Below, one piece after another: positions 10,131 to 18,823 of a DNA stretch of 64,000 nucleotides. Source of the stretch: CADEDH01 sp039201605 (lineage in GTDB: Bacteria; Actinomycetota; Acidimicrobiia; Acidimicrobiales; SZUA-35); NCBI GenBank assembly GCA_039201605.1, contig JBCCRO010000004.1, positions 215,591-279,590 of the forward strand, written 5' to 3'. The translations under genes and the position numbers were made by a program. The notes under the pieces are model-generated. The model made no database searches. It worked only from the letters and a program-made list of their open reading frames with translations, and was not told where the DNA came from. The stretch's first letter is position 1; each line of letters begins with the position of its first letter.

Positions 10131-10605
10131 GGGCGCTCCTCGTAGCGATCAGGTGGGTTGCGGCGGCCGGATCCGTCGCTCGCCGTCCGGCGTCCACTAT
10201 GGCACCCCCGCCGGCCGGCCACGGAATCGATGCCGGGTCGGGCCGAACGCGCTGCAGGCCGCCACGGGAGAGGTTTGGCGGCCTGCAGATGGTCCAGGAT
10301 CCGAACTCCCTCAAGTCCGGCAATTCGCCTGGGCTGTGTAGCCGCCCGTAGTGCTCATACGGTGGCCTGTCTCGGACCCTAGCCCATCAAGGGCGAAGGT
10401 GCCTAAAGCCAATCTGACCAATAGATGAACGGCGTCCGACAACGGCGATTTCGATGCGTTTGTCGACGTCGGCGACCTTTCCGGGAGCCTCCCGAGAGAG
10501 GCTCGGGGGCCGGGGTATGGTTGCGGTCCCGCCGTAGTCCGCCCAGCGACACGTGAGGTCTCCCGCCGCCGTGCTGGTTCGCTGTTCAAACCCATCGCGC
10601 CCGTC
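10131..10605. other. 475-bp intergenic region with strong hairpins, no convincing gene
   Basis: This stretch separates the divergent acyl-CoA dehydrogenase and glycosyltransferase. I see no ORF with a plausible start or codon use. It contains a 12-bp perfect inverted repeat (10252-10263 with 10277-10288, 13-nt loop) and a second GC-rich inverted repeat (GAGCCTC at 10485 with GAGGCTC at 10498). It must contain the promoters of both genes and could also encode a small structured RNA. No known riboswitch or tRNA was recognised. Confidence 0.5.
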
Positions 10606-11814
10606 GTGAAAATCGTCCTGTCCGCGCCCTGGATCGATGAGGAACGCCGCGCCTCCTACCGGCTGGTGTGGGCGCTGGCCGCCGCCCTGGAGCGTCGACG
10701 GCACGAGGTGCACGTGTGCACCTCCGGCCTGGGCCGTACCCCCGACCGCGTCGTCGCCGAGTCACCGGTGCCGGTGGGGGTCACTGTGCACGAGCTGCCA
10801 TCGCCGTCGGGCGACGGCTGGCGGACTCGAGGGGGCACCCGTCGCCAACGGCAGTGGTACACCGCCATCACCGACCAGGTGACGAGGTTGGGCGCCGTCG
10901 ACGTGGTCCATCACCTCGGCCCCGAACCGCTCGACAGCCTCATCGGCCTGGAACGGTCGCCCACGGCAACGGTCGTCGGTCCGATCAGCGGTGGGGAGTT
11001 CATCCCTTCGGCGCTGCGCCGGGACCGGCCGGGCCATCCCGTAGGGGTGCGTCTGCTCGACGTCGGGCGTCGGACCCTGGCCCGCCATCCCGGGATCCGG
11101 GCTGCGGTGACGGCCGCCGACACCGTCCTGGCCACGACCGGGGAGACCGCCGCCCTGGCCCAACGGCTCGGGGCCGAGCGGGTGCTCATCGAGCCGGCGA
11201 TCGTGACCGACCACTGGCGCCAGGCCGACGCCATCGCCCCCACGATCGACGACCCGTTGCGGGCGGTCTGGCTCGGTCCTCCCCTACCCCACCGCGGTCT
11301 CGCCCTCGCTCTCGGCATCGTGGCCGAGGTCGACATCAAGGTCCCGATCCGCCTCCGGGTGGTGGGTGGCGTCCCCGCCGACGAACGGCTCGACCTGTTG
11401 CGTCGCCGCCCGGGCATGATCGAGCGGGTCGAACCCGTCCAACCCCTGGGTCGCTACGAGATCGACAAACTCCTGGCCGACTCCGACGTGCTGTTGTGGA
11501 CCGCCCTGGCCGAGCCGGATGGCACCGACGTGGCCCGGGCTCTGGCCGCGGGCCTGCCGGTGGTCGCCCTCGACCACCACGTCGGCGCCGACCTCCTGGC
11601 CACCGGTGGCGGGGTGCGACTCCCGGTCGCGCCCCGGCCGGCCACGATCCGGGCCGGCGCTCGGGCGCTGGCCGAGCTCTACTACGACCGTCGCCACGCC
11701 CGAGCCCTCGGTGCCGAGGGCCGGGCCATCGCCGACGGGTTCACCGCCGCCACCTTGGCCGAGCGGCTGGAGGACGTGTACCGCCAGGCGGCGGCCGGCC
11801 GGGGGCGGCCCTAG
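10606..11814 (+). CDS. Glycosyltransferase, GT-B/group 1 family
   Basis: A 402-residue GT-B type glycosyltransferase starting at a GTG. The N-terminal Rossmann half opens with KIVLSAPWIDEERRASYRLV and a helix that typically binds the acceptor. The C-terminal half has the nucleotide-sugar-binding region: LLWTALAEPDGTDVARALAAGLPVVALD matches the E-x7-E area of GT4 enzymes, although the first acidic residue sits in AEPDG. The protein is soluble. It stands alone, with no cell-envelope or exopolysaccharide cluster nearby, so donor and acceptor are unknown. Confidence 0.75.
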   Translation: MKIVLSAPWIDEERRASYRLVWALAAALERRRHEVHVCTSGLGRTPDRVVAESPVPVGVTVHELPSPSGDGWRTRGGTRRQRQWYTAITDQVTRLGAVDVVHHLGPEPLDSLIGLERSPTATVVGPISGGEFIPSALRRDRPGHPVGVRLLDVGRRTLARHPGIRAAVTAADTVLATTGETAALAQRLGAERVLIEPAIVTDHWRQADAIAPTIDDPLRAVWLGPPLPHRGLALALGIVAEVDIKVPIRLRVVGGVPADERLDLLRRRPGMIERVEPVQPLGRYEIDKLLADSDVLLWTALAEPDGTDVARALAAGLPVVALDHHVGADLLATGGGVRLPVAPRPATIRAGARALAELYYDRRHARALGAEGRAIADGFTAATLAERLEDVYRQAAAGRGRP

Positions 11815-11901
11815 CCGGTGGCCCGTCGAACGACCGGCTGACCGGCCGACCGGCCGACGGCCCACCAGTGGGCCGAGGAGCCGGATCGGGGTCTACCGAC
11901 G

Positions 11902-12462
11902 TCAGCCGACGTCGATGAGGCCCACGTCGCCGTCGTCGCGGCGGTACACCACCGCGGACTTCTCGGTCTCGCTGTTGGTGAACACGTAGAAATCGTGGTT
12001 GAGGAGATCCATCTGGAGGGCGGCCTCCTGGGGATCCATGGCCGAGACGTCGAAGCGCTTGGTCTTCACGATGTTGTACATCGGGACCGCCTCCTCGTCG
12101 ACGGCCACCAGCGAGTCCGGTACCAGGTCGGGCACGAGCTGGAGCTTCTCCCGGCTCCGGGTTCGCTTCTGGACCTTCGTCTTCAGCTTCCGCAGCTGTC
12201 GCTCGAGCTTGTCGACGGCCAGATCGACGGCGGTGAACCCGTCGGGGGCCGACACCTTGCACCGGATGTGGTGACCGTGGCCCTCCAGCGTGACCTCGCA
12301 GATCTCCTTGTCCTCGATCCGCGGGTTGTTGTGCACCCAGAAGTGCACCTCCGCCCGTTCCATCCCCGCCAGATACTTGTCGAGCTTCCCGATCTTCTCC
12401 TCGGCTTGTCGTTTGAGCGACTCCGAGACCGTGGTGTGCCGACCGCTGACGGTGATCTCCAT
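11902..12462 (-). CDS. hpf: Ribosome hibernation promoting factor, long form
   Basis: A 186-residue HPF/YfiA. The N-terminal S30AE domain (about residues 1-100, MEITVSGRHTTVSESLK onward) binds the 30S decoding region. The C-terminal domain (about 125-186, IVKTKRFDVSAMDPQEAALQ) is the dimerisation domain that links two 30S subunits into 100S ribosomes in actinobacteria and firmicutes. I chose the ATG at 12462 because GGAGG lies 8 nt upstream; the longer in-frame reading to 12552 lacks a ribosome site. It is a single gene between a glycosyltransferase and an exporter. Expression in stationary phase or hypoxia is typical of the family. Confidence 0.93.
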   Translation of the reverse strand: MEITVSGRHTTVSESLKRQAEEKIGKLDKYLAGMERAEVHFWVHNNPRIEDKEICEVTLEGHGHHIRCKVSAPDGFTAVDLAVDKLERQLRKLKTKVQKRTRSREKLQLVPDLVPDSLVAVDEEAVPMYNIVKTKRFDVSAMDPQEAALQMDLLNHDFYVFTNSETEKSAVVYRRDDGDVGLIDVG

Positions 12463-12571
12463 CGAGTGAACCTCCGGTGAGATAGGGCTTGTCCTACACA
12501 CTTTAGATCGGCAAACGGGCCGCGTTTCGTGAACGGAACTTCGCCCGCCCACCAGGCCCGACAGGCGGGGC

Positions 12572-13219
12572 TCAGCCGCTGGAGCGGAGCGCGCTCCAGG
12601 TGGTGAAGGCGCCCAGGCCGAGATAGGTCGTGCCGGCGACCGTGTCCTGGCGGCGGCGGGAGGCGACCGAGCCGGTCAGGCGAGCACCCGCCCAGCCGCC
12701 GAGCAGGGCGAACAGGCCGTCGGACAGCACACCGAGGATGATGAACAGGGCGCCGAGTTGGGCCAGGTGCCAGGTCGGGTTGGCGGCGTTGGGATCGATG
12801 AACTGCGGCACGAAGGACAGGAAGAAGATCGCCGTCTTCGGGTTGAGGACGTTCACCACCACGGCATCGAGGAAGACCCGGCCCAGGGGTCGGTGCTCCA
12901 CCTCGGCGGTGTCGATCTCGGTGCCGTGACGACGTGACGCCAGCAGCGCGGATACGCCGAGCCACACCAGGTAGGCGGCACCGGCCAGCTTCACCGCGGT
13001 GAACGCCGTGGCCGAGGCGGCGAGAAGGGCCGAGAGGCCGACCATGGCGGCGGCGATGTGGACCAGGGTGCCCACGTGGATGCCGGCCACCGACACCAGA
13101 CCCGCCAGTCGCCCCTGGGTGGCGCTTCTGGTCACGATGTACAGCACCGCCGGTCCGGGCAGCACCAGGAGGGCCAGCGTGGCCGCGCCGAAGGCGAGGA
13201 GGATGCTGGGGGAGATCAT
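12572..13219 (-). CDS. LysE/RhtB-family amino-acid exporter
   Basis: A 215-residue inner-membrane protein with about six hydrophobic segments. The first helix ends in LALLVLPGPAVLYIVTRS, the LysE/RhtB signature (PGP-AV), and a later segment NPKTAIFFLSFVPQFI is also typical. RhtB-type proteins export threonine, homoserine or other neutral amino acids; the substrate cannot be decided. It is divergent from the azlCD pair, another amino-acid exporter, about 120 bp apart, so both may respond to amino-acid excess. Confidence 0.85.
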   Translation of the reverse strand: MISPSILLAFGAATLALLVLPGPAVLYIVTRSATQGRLAGLVSVAGIHVGTLVHIAAAMVGLSALLAASATAFTAVKLAGAAYLVWLGVSALLASRRHGTEIDTAEVEHRPLGRVFLDAVVVNVLNPKTAIFFLSFVPQFIDPNAANPTWHLAQLGALFIILGVLSDGLFALLGGWAGARLTGSVASRRRQDTVAGTTYLGLGAFTTWSALRSSG

Positions 13220-13342
13220 CGGGCGACGCTACCAGGGGCGATGCCGCCCCCTCGCCCCTATGGCATCCGACACATCGCGCTCTCCAGATCTTCTCCAGAT
13301 CAGCTCCAAGTTCGGAGGCGGTACGTCCTTCACGCTGATGCC

Positions 13343-14077
13343 ATGACCACGACCACGACACCACGCAACCTCCCGACCGCCGGGGTGAGCGTCGATCCAT
13401 CCTCGCCATGGCTCGCCGGGCTGAAGGACATCACCCCCTTCGCCGCCTCGCTGGGGCCCTTCGCCCTCGCCATCGGCTCGGCGGGCGCGGCGGCCGGCCT
13501 CACCCTCGCCGAGCTGATGGCCGGTGCGGCCTTCGTGCTGGCCGGCGCCGCCCAGCTCACCAGCATCGAGCTCAACGCCGCCGGGGCCGCTCCCGTCGCC
13601 GTCCTGGCCACGGTGGCCCTGATGAACGCCCGCTTCGCCCTGTACGGGGCCGGGCTCGGCACCTGGTTCACCGCCCTGCCGATGCGGAAGCGGCTGGCGC
13701 TGGCCTTCGCCATCGTCGACGTGAACTACCTGGTCTGCGATCAGCGCTTCGCCACCATGGCCGACACCGGCGAGCGGGTCCGCTACTACGCCGCAGCCAC
13801 GCTGTCGCTGATCGCGGTGTTCATCACCGGCCAGGTGATCGGCTACCACGTCGGGGCGGCCGTGCCCGACGGCATCGGCCTGCACCTGGCGGCACCGCTC
13901 GCCTTCGCCGGGATGCTGGTCAAGGCCCTGGCCGGCAGACCCGAGATGGTGGCGGCGACGGTGGCCGCCGGTGCCCTGCTCGTCCTCACCGGTCCCCTCG
14001 GTGGAGCGGCTCTGCTGGTCTCGGCGCTGGTGGCCATGCTTGCCGGTGCCGCCGCTCTCAACGCTCAGGAGGCGTGA
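13343..14077 (+). CDS. azlC: AzlC-family branched-chain amino-acid exporter, large subunit
   Basis: A membrane protein of 244 residues with about seven hydrophobic helices. AzlC features include the opening GLKDITPFAASLGPFALAIG, the segment AGAAQLTSIEL and LMNARFALYGAGL, matching the conserved AxQ and N-x-R-x-xLY positions. With AzlD it forms a two-component branched-chain amino-acid exporter. The ATG at 13343 was chosen because the upstream in-frame extension is antisense to the LysE gene. Its stop codon shares one base with the azlD start, so the two are translationally coupled. Confidence 0.85.
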   Translation: MTTTTTPRNLPTAGVSVDPSSPWLAGLKDITPFAASLGPFALAIGSAGAAAGLTLAELMAGAAFVLAGAAQLTSIELNAAGAAPVAVLATVALMNARFALYGAGLGTWFTALPMRKRLALAFAIVDVNYLVCDQRFATMADTGERVRYYAAATLSLIAVFITGQVIGYHVGAAVPDGIGLHLAAPLAFAGMLVKALAGRPEMVAATVAAGALLVLTGPLGGAALLVSALVAMLAGAAALNAQEA

Positions 14078-14394
14078 TGAACCCGATCCTGCTCTTCGCC
14101 CTCGCCGGCGTCATCACCTTCGCCATCCGGGCCTCGCTGGTCGTCGCCGGTGATCGCCCCGCCCTCCAGGGGGTGGTGGCGAGCCACGCCCCCCTGGTCG
14201 CACCGGCGGTGCTGTCGGCCATCGTCGCCTCCGCCCTTCTCGTCTCCGACGAGGGCATCGGACCCGCCGACCCGGCCGCCGTCGTCGCCGTGATCGCCGG
14301 CGCGGTCGCCGTCCACCGCCAGGGCAACGCCTTCACCGCCCTGCTCGTCGGCCTGCCCGTCTACTGGGCCTGCACCGCCCTCGGCCTCGGCTGA
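14077..14394 (+). CDS. azlD: AzlD-family small subunit of branched-chain amino-acid exporter
   Basis: A small membrane protein of 105 residues with about four hydrophobic helices, the usual AzlD size. Its start ATG overlaps the azlC TGA by one base. It contains the AzlD-like opening ILLFALAGVITFAIRASLVV, a helix with R at the site typical of the family (TFxxRxS), and the middle segment APAVLSAIVASALL. Its role is to complete the AzlC channel in the cytoplasmic membrane. Confidence 0.85.
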   Translation: MNPILLFALAGVITFAIRASLVVAGDRPALQGVVASHAPLVAPAVLSAIVASALLVSDEGIGPADPAAVVAVIAGAVAVHRQGNAFTALLVGLPVYWACTALGLG

Positions 14395-14474
14395 GCGGCG
14401 GTCCCCCCGGACCGACGCACGAGCCGGGTCGCCCCTCGCCCACGGGGCGGCCCGGCCCGGCCCGCAGAGCACAC

Positions 14475-15680
14475 CTAGGGCATCGAGATGTCGACGGCGG
14501 TCGCCTCGCCCGACCGGGCGAAGCCGGTGACGGCGACCGACCGGAGGAAGCCCGCCACCGCGGGGTCGCCCGTCTGCTCCAGATAGGCGACGTAGTGCTC
14601 CTGGGCGTGGCCGGCCCCGCCCCGGCCGCCGGGGAACGACCGCACGAGGGCGTCGTGTCCGGGCCCGGGCCCGTCGATCAGCAGACCGTCGGCCAGCCGC
14701 TCAACCCCGACCACCAGATCGTGGCGGTTGTTGAGGGCCAGCACCTCGGTGTCCGGGGCGACGAGTGGCAGCCACGGCTCGACGTGGTAGCCGGCCGCCA
14801 CCACGTGGGTCACCTCGTACTCGTCGCCGTTGAAGACCGGGTCGGCCGCCAGCTGGACGGCCGCCGCCGCACCGTAGCTGTGGCCGACCACCAGCAGTCG
14901 GGAACCGGGCGGCACACCGGCGTGACGCACCCCGTCGGCCACCTGCCGGGCGTAGGCGTCGTCGCCGGTCGATGGATCCAGTGCGGTCTCGAGCGCGTTG
15001 ACGTCGAGATCGCGGGGCGAGCGGTGGGAGGCCAACCCGAGCTCCGGGTCGGACAGGTCGATCACGCCTCCCAGCACCAGGGTGAACGTCCGGTCGCCGT
15101 GATCGATCAGCTGGAACTCGTCGGCCAGAAGCCGGGGTGGGCCGCCCGGATCCGTCGGGGCACCGGCGGTGTCGGCCACGAACCGGGCCACGGCGGACCG
15201 ACCGGCGGCGGCGGGCGGGCCGGGATCCCCGCCCGGGAACTCGCCGACCGAACGCAGGGAGAACGTGCCACCGGTGTCGGCGCTCGTCGCGCCCGACCCA
15301 TCGGTGGTTAGGGCCCGCCACAGGTTCCAGGGGGCCGTCGCCACCGAGTGCGCCGTGTCCGCCGCTCCCAACCCCATCCTGACCTGGAACGGCACCACCG
15401 TCCCCACCCCGTCGTTCCAGCCACGGCGCACGCCGTCCCACACCCCGCCGCCCCCGTCGGCCGCCTGGGCGGCGCCCCGAACCGACCGGAGGTGTTCCGC
15501 CGTGCCGTCGACGGCGACGGCCAGCGCCCGCAGCCGTGGGTGGACCGGAGGCCACAGCACCGGTGACCGGACCGCCAGCGGACCCAGTGCGGCGCCCACG
15601 GCGCGCAGGACGGCGGCGGTGGCGGCCACGGCATCGACGACGTCGGCCGCCCCATCGACGTCGAGCCTCACGTCGGTCAT
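14475..15680 (-). CDS. WXG-associated alpha/beta hydrolase (DUF1023-like)
   Basis: A 401-residue protein. Residues 1-125 are helical and hydrophobic-polar alternating, like the N-terminal domain of actinobacterial WXG-linked hydrolases. Residues 185-401 form an alpha/beta hydrolase with the nucleophile elbow GHSYGA (Ser268), a following AAAVQLAAD helix, and a late His in GGAGHAQEHY that could be the catalytic base. No signal peptide is seen. Its ATG overlaps the stop of the small WXG-like gene by four bases (ATGA), which is translational coupling. By analogy with DUF1023 proteins it may be a lipase or esterase exported by a type VII-like route, but no secretion genes are in the window. Confidence 0.7.
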   Translation of the reverse strand: MTDVRLDVDGAADVVDAVAATAAVLRAVGAALGPLAVRSPVLWPPVHPRLRALAVAVDGTAEHLRSVRGAAQAADGGGGVWDGVRRGWNDGVGTVVPFQVRMGLGAADTAHSVATAPWNLWRALTTDGSGATSADTGGTFSLRSVGEFPGGDPGPPAAAGRSAVARFVADTAGAPTDPGGPPRLLADEFQLIDHGDRTFTLVLGGVIDLSDPELGLASHRSPRDLDVNALETALDPSTGDDAYARQVADGVRHAGVPPGSRLLVVGHSYGAAAAVQLAADPVFNGDEYEVTHVVAAGYHVEPWLPLVAPDTEVLALNNRHDLVVGVERLADGLLIDGPGPGHDALVRSFPGGRGGAGHAQEHYVAYLEQTGDPAVAGFLRSVAVTGFARSGEATAVDISMP

Positions 15681-15910
15681 CCGTCGGCCTCTTCCCGCCG
15701 GTCGAGGTCGGCGGCCACGCCCCGCATGGCCTGGGCCACGTCGTCCGCCTCCTGCCGCTGGCGGCGGACCTCCTCTCGTGCCGCCGTGGCCTCGGGGCCG
15801 TGCCACGCCAGGCGAAGCAGATGGTCGGCGGCGGTGGCGACCTCGGCCGCCACGCGATCGGCGAGACGGCGGACGGCGTAGCCGTCGATCGGGTCTCCAA
15901 GGTCGGACAT
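15677..15910 (-). CDS. Small WXG100-like protein
   Basis: A 77-residue, almost entirely helical protein. A W-x-G motif lies at residues 36-38 (LAWHGPEA) between two predicted amphipathic helices, the layout of WXG100/ESAT-6-like proteins, although it is shorter than the usual 95-100. The second helix is highly charged (RRQRQEADDVAQAM). It is the first gene of a two-gene unit with the hydrolase downstream, with ATGA overlap. The assignment rests on size, helix pattern, W-x-G and the partner; sequence identity to known WXG proteins is not obvious, so an unrelated helical hairpin remains possible. Confidence 0.55.
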   Translation of the reverse strand: MSDLGDPIDGYAVRRLADRVAAEVATAADHLLRLAWHGPEATAAREEVRRQRQEADDVAQAMRGVAADLDRREEADG

Positions 15911-16010
15911 CGGGCACGCTCCTGCTTCCGCTGACGGCGGGGATGTGATCCCGATGTCGGTTGTCTACCTGCTTTTGCAGTAGATCAGCGTCGTCGAACG
16001 AATCCAACCC

Positions 16011-16850
16011 TCACCGGAGGCGAATGACGTTGCCGGTGACGGTCCGCCCCGCCTCGGCGCAGAGCCAGGCGATCACGTCGGCCACCTCCGACGGTTCGGC
16101 GATGTGGTGATGGTGATGGTCCCGGGCCACGAAGTCCCGCACCTCGTCGGTGATCCAACCGGTGTCGGTGACCGGGGGATAGATCACGTTGGCTGTCACG
16201 CCGTCGGCCACCATCTCGGCCGCCGCGGACAGGGTGTAGCTGACCAGCGCCGCCTTCGCCGCGCCGTAGCTGACCTCGCCCGGGAACGCGCCGCCGTCGC
16301 CCGAGGTGAGGGTGACGAGTCGACCCCACCCGGCCCCCCGGGCCCGGTGGCGGCGGATGAACGAGGCGAGCAGGAGCGCCCCGGCCCGGGCGTCGACGGC
16401 GTACTGGGCGTCGATAGAGGCGACGGTGACCTCGGGGGCTCGGCGGCCGACGACGTCGACGGAGCCGGGGGCGAAGGTGTCCTGCGTCCAGCCACTGGCG
16501 TTGTGGACCAGGATCGACACCGCACCGAGCCGGGCCTCGGTCTCGTCCAGGAGTCGATCGGGGGCGACGACGTCGCGTAGGTCGGCGTCGATGGCGACCG
16601 CCCGCCGGCCCTCGGCCTCGACGGCGGCCACGGTGGCCGAACCGTCGGCCGCCCGGGCCCGGTGGTAGGCGTCGTCGGTGCCGGTCTCGGCACCCGGCGC
16701 CAGGTCGGGAGCTCGGTGGTAGCCGACGGCGACGTCGGCCCCCTTGGCCGCCAGGGCCACCGCGGTTGCGGCCCCGATGCCGTGATTGGCCCCCGTCACC
16801 AGCGCCACCCGGCCCTGCAGCGGCGGCCCGGCGGCGGCGCCGGCGCTCAC
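16011..16850 (-). CDS. Short-chain dehydrogenase/reductase
   Basis: A classical-type SDR of 279 residues, starting at a GTG. It has the cofactor motif TGANHGIG near residue 20, NASG in the fourth strand, and catalytic Ser (TLTSGDGG) and Tyr-x-x-x-Lys (YGAAK). The insertion between the first and third strands is unusually long. A natural run of five histidines occurs near residue 245 (RDHHHHHIA). The GTG start overlaps the TGA of the upstream alkylsulfatase-like gene by four bases, so both are probably made from one mRNA. The enzyme could oxidise an alcohol released by that neighbour; this is inference. Confidence 0.82.
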   Translation of the reverse strand: MSAGAAAGPPLQGRVALVTGANHGIGAATAVALAAKGADVAVGYHRAPDLAPGAETGTDDAYHRARAADGSATVAAVEAEGRRAVAIDADLRDVVAPDRLLDETEARLGAVSILVHNASGWTQDTFAPGSVDVVGRRAPEVTVASIDAQYAVDARAGALLLASFIRRHRARGAGWGRLVTLTSGDGGAFPGEVSYGAAKAALVSYTLSAAAEMVADGVTANVIYPPVTDTGWITDEVRDFVARDHHHHHIAEPSEVADVIAWLCAEAGRTVTGNVIRLR

Positions 16851-18745
16851 GGTTCGATCAGGCGGGCGGCCCCGAACCCGGTCAGCGAGGCGAAGAAGTC
16901 GGCGACGAGGGCGGCGTCGCCCTCGATGGTGGCCCCCTCGGCACCGAGCACGGCCTGGTCGTCGATGGCCGCCATCAGCTCAGAACGCGACAGGCGCATG
17001 GTGGCCACGGCGCCGTCGTCGAGCCGGTGGGGGGTGTGGTGGATGGCGGAGGTCCCCACCCCGAGGGTGTGCTCCTCGCCGAGGTCGGTGGCCACCCAGT
17101 TGATGGTGAGCGGCCCGGCGGTGAAGGCGGCGGGGTCGAAGCGCACCCCGATCACATCGAGGAGCTGCTCGGCCTCCATGGCGTCGGCCATGGCCCGGGT
17201 CGGCAGGCGCCCCCAGTCGGGCGAGCCCTCCCGCAGCTCCTTGGCCCCCATCAGGTAGGCGTTGCGCCAGGTGGCCGACTCCGACTGGTAGCCGAGCTGC
17301 TCCAGGGCGTCGGCCTGGAGGCGTCGGGCGGCGGTGTTGTCGGGCTGGGCGAACACCACGTGGTTGACCACCTCAGCCACCCATCGGTAGTCACCGTCGT
17401 CGTAGGCGGCCCGAGCCCTGGTCAGCACGGCCTCGGCGCCGCCCATGAAGTCGAGGTAGCGCTCGGCCGCCTCGGTGGGCGGCAGCGGGTCCAGATGGGC
17501 CGGGTTGCCGTCGTACCAGCCGAGATACCGGGTGTAGACCGACTTGGCGTTGTGGGAGACGGTCCCGTAGTAGCCCTTGACGTGCGACTGGTCGAACTCG
17601 GCCGGCATCGTCAGCTCGGCCGAGATCTCGGTCGGGACCATGCCCTGGTTGGCCAGTCGCATCGTCTGGTCGTGGAGCCAGCGGTAGACGTCGCGCTGGA
17701 GGGTGAGGAAGGCCCGGGCGTCGTCGTTGCCGAAACGGGGCCAGTGGTGACTGGCGAACAGGGTGTCGGTGTCGTCACCCCACAACAGGAGGGCCTCGTG
17801 GATGTACTTGCTCCAGGCCAGCGCATCGCGGGTCTGCGCGCCCCGGATCGGGTAGAGGTTGTGCAGGGTGTGGGTGCAGTTCTCGGCCATGCACGTGAGA
17901 CGACGACCGGGGAAGTGGAAGTTCATCTCGGCCGGCGCCTCGGCGTCGGGCGTGTTCTGGAACACCACCGGGATGCCGCTGAGCACCATCTCCTGACCGG
18001 TCTCGGTGATCTCGTCGGTGGGGGCGATGAGGTCGGACCGGGCCAGGCCCATGGCCGACCCGAGGCCGCAGTCGACGTGCCCTCGCGGCCCCGGCGGCAA
18101 CAGCGGGCCGAACTGGTAGGCGGCTCGCCGGCCCATGATCGGCCCGGCGATCACGAACTCGCTCACCACCTCCTGCAGAAAGCCCACCGGGGCGACGATG
18201 CGGACGTCACCCCGGTCGACCGCTTCCTGCGAGGTGATGCCGAGCACCCCGCCGAAGTGGTCGACGTGGGAGTGGGTGTAGATGATCGAGGTGACCGGCC
18301 GCTCCCCCAGCGCTGCGTTCGCCAACTCCAGGGCCGCAGCCGCCGCCGGGGCGTTGGTCAGCGGGTCGATGATCAGCCAGCCGTCGGTGCCGGCCAGGAA
18401 GGTGATGTTGGCCAGGTCGTAGCCCCGTACCTGCCACACCCCGTCGGCCACCTCGAACAGGCCGTGGTTCACGTTGAGTCGGGCCTGGCGCCACAGGCCG
18501 GGATGGACCGACGACGGGGCGTCGGCGGTCTCGGTGACGAAGGCGTGGTTGGCCACGTCGAACACGACGTGCTCGGGGCCCATCATCACCCGACCGTCGG
18601 CGATCTGGGCCACCAGGCCCCGGGTGGCCCGGTCGGTGTCGCCCGGGTCGTCGAAGGCGACCATGGCGGCGGCCGCTGCGGCGTTGGCCGCGACCGTGGC
18701 CGCCGTCGGATCTCCGGGCCCGGGGGGTGTCGCTGAGTCCTGCAT
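16847..18745 (-). CDS. Alkylsulfatase-type metallo-beta-lactamase fold hydrolase
   Basis: A 632-residue protein of the SdsA1/BDS1/YjcS alkylsulfatase family. The N-terminal MBL domain has the di-zinc motif THSHVDH followed by FGG, further ligand candidates in MAENCTHTLHNLYP and ASHHWPRFG, and a C-terminal half with a helical dimerisation domain (around LDFMGGAEAVLTRARAAYDDGDYRW split by helices) and an SCP2-like domain at the end. Length and domain order match the family. These enzymes cleave alkyl sulfates to alcohol and sulfate. No signal peptide was seen, so it is probably cytoplasmic. It is the first gene of a two-gene unit with the SDR. Confidence 0.82.
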   Translation of the reverse strand: MQDSATPPGPGDPTAATVAANAAAAAAMVAFDDPGDTDRATRGLVAQIADGRVMMGPEHVVFDVANHAFVTETADAPSSVHPGLWRQARLNVNHGLFEVADGVWQVRGYDLANITFLAGTDGWLIIDPLTNAPAAAAALELANAALGERPVTSIIYTHSHVDHFGGVLGITSQEAVDRGDVRIVAPVGFLQEVVSEFVIAGPIMGRRAAYQFGPLLPPGPRGHVDCGLGSAMGLARSDLIAPTDEITETGQEMVLSGIPVVFQNTPDAEAPAEMNFHFPGRRLTCMAENCTHTLHNLYPIRGAQTRDALAWSKYIHEALLLWGDDTDTLFASHHWPRFGNDDARAFLTLQRDVYRWLHDQTMRLANQGMVPTEISAELTMPAEFDQSHVKGYYGTVSHNAKSVYTRYLGWYDGNPAHLDPLPPTEAAERYLDFMGGAEAVLTRARAAYDDGDYRWVAEVVNHVVFAQPDNTAARRLQADALEQLGYQSESATWRNAYLMGAKELREGSPDWGRLPTRAMADAMEAEQLLDVIGVRFDPAAFTAGPLTINWVATDLGEEHTLGVGTSAIHHTPHRLDDGAVATMRLSRSELMAAIDDQAVLGAEGATIEGDAALVADFFASLTGFGAARLIEP

Positions 18746-18823
18746 GGCCCACCGGTCTAGCAGAGGGGTCGGCCGACCCTGGAGACGATCCGGGTCGGAG
18801 CGGTGTCGTAGGCTTGGCCGAAC

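Noticed and set aside
10560..10605. tRNA-like word GTTCAAACCC
   Set aside because: No acceptor stem or anticodon arm can be formed around it.
10387..10713. Minus-strand frame of 108 codons in the intergenic region
   Set aside because: It overlaps the glycosyltransferase start, has no ribosome site and no recognisable motif.
16106..16121. Vector-derived histidine tag
   Set aside because: The run lies inside an uninterrupted SDR frame with native flanking sequence and codon use.
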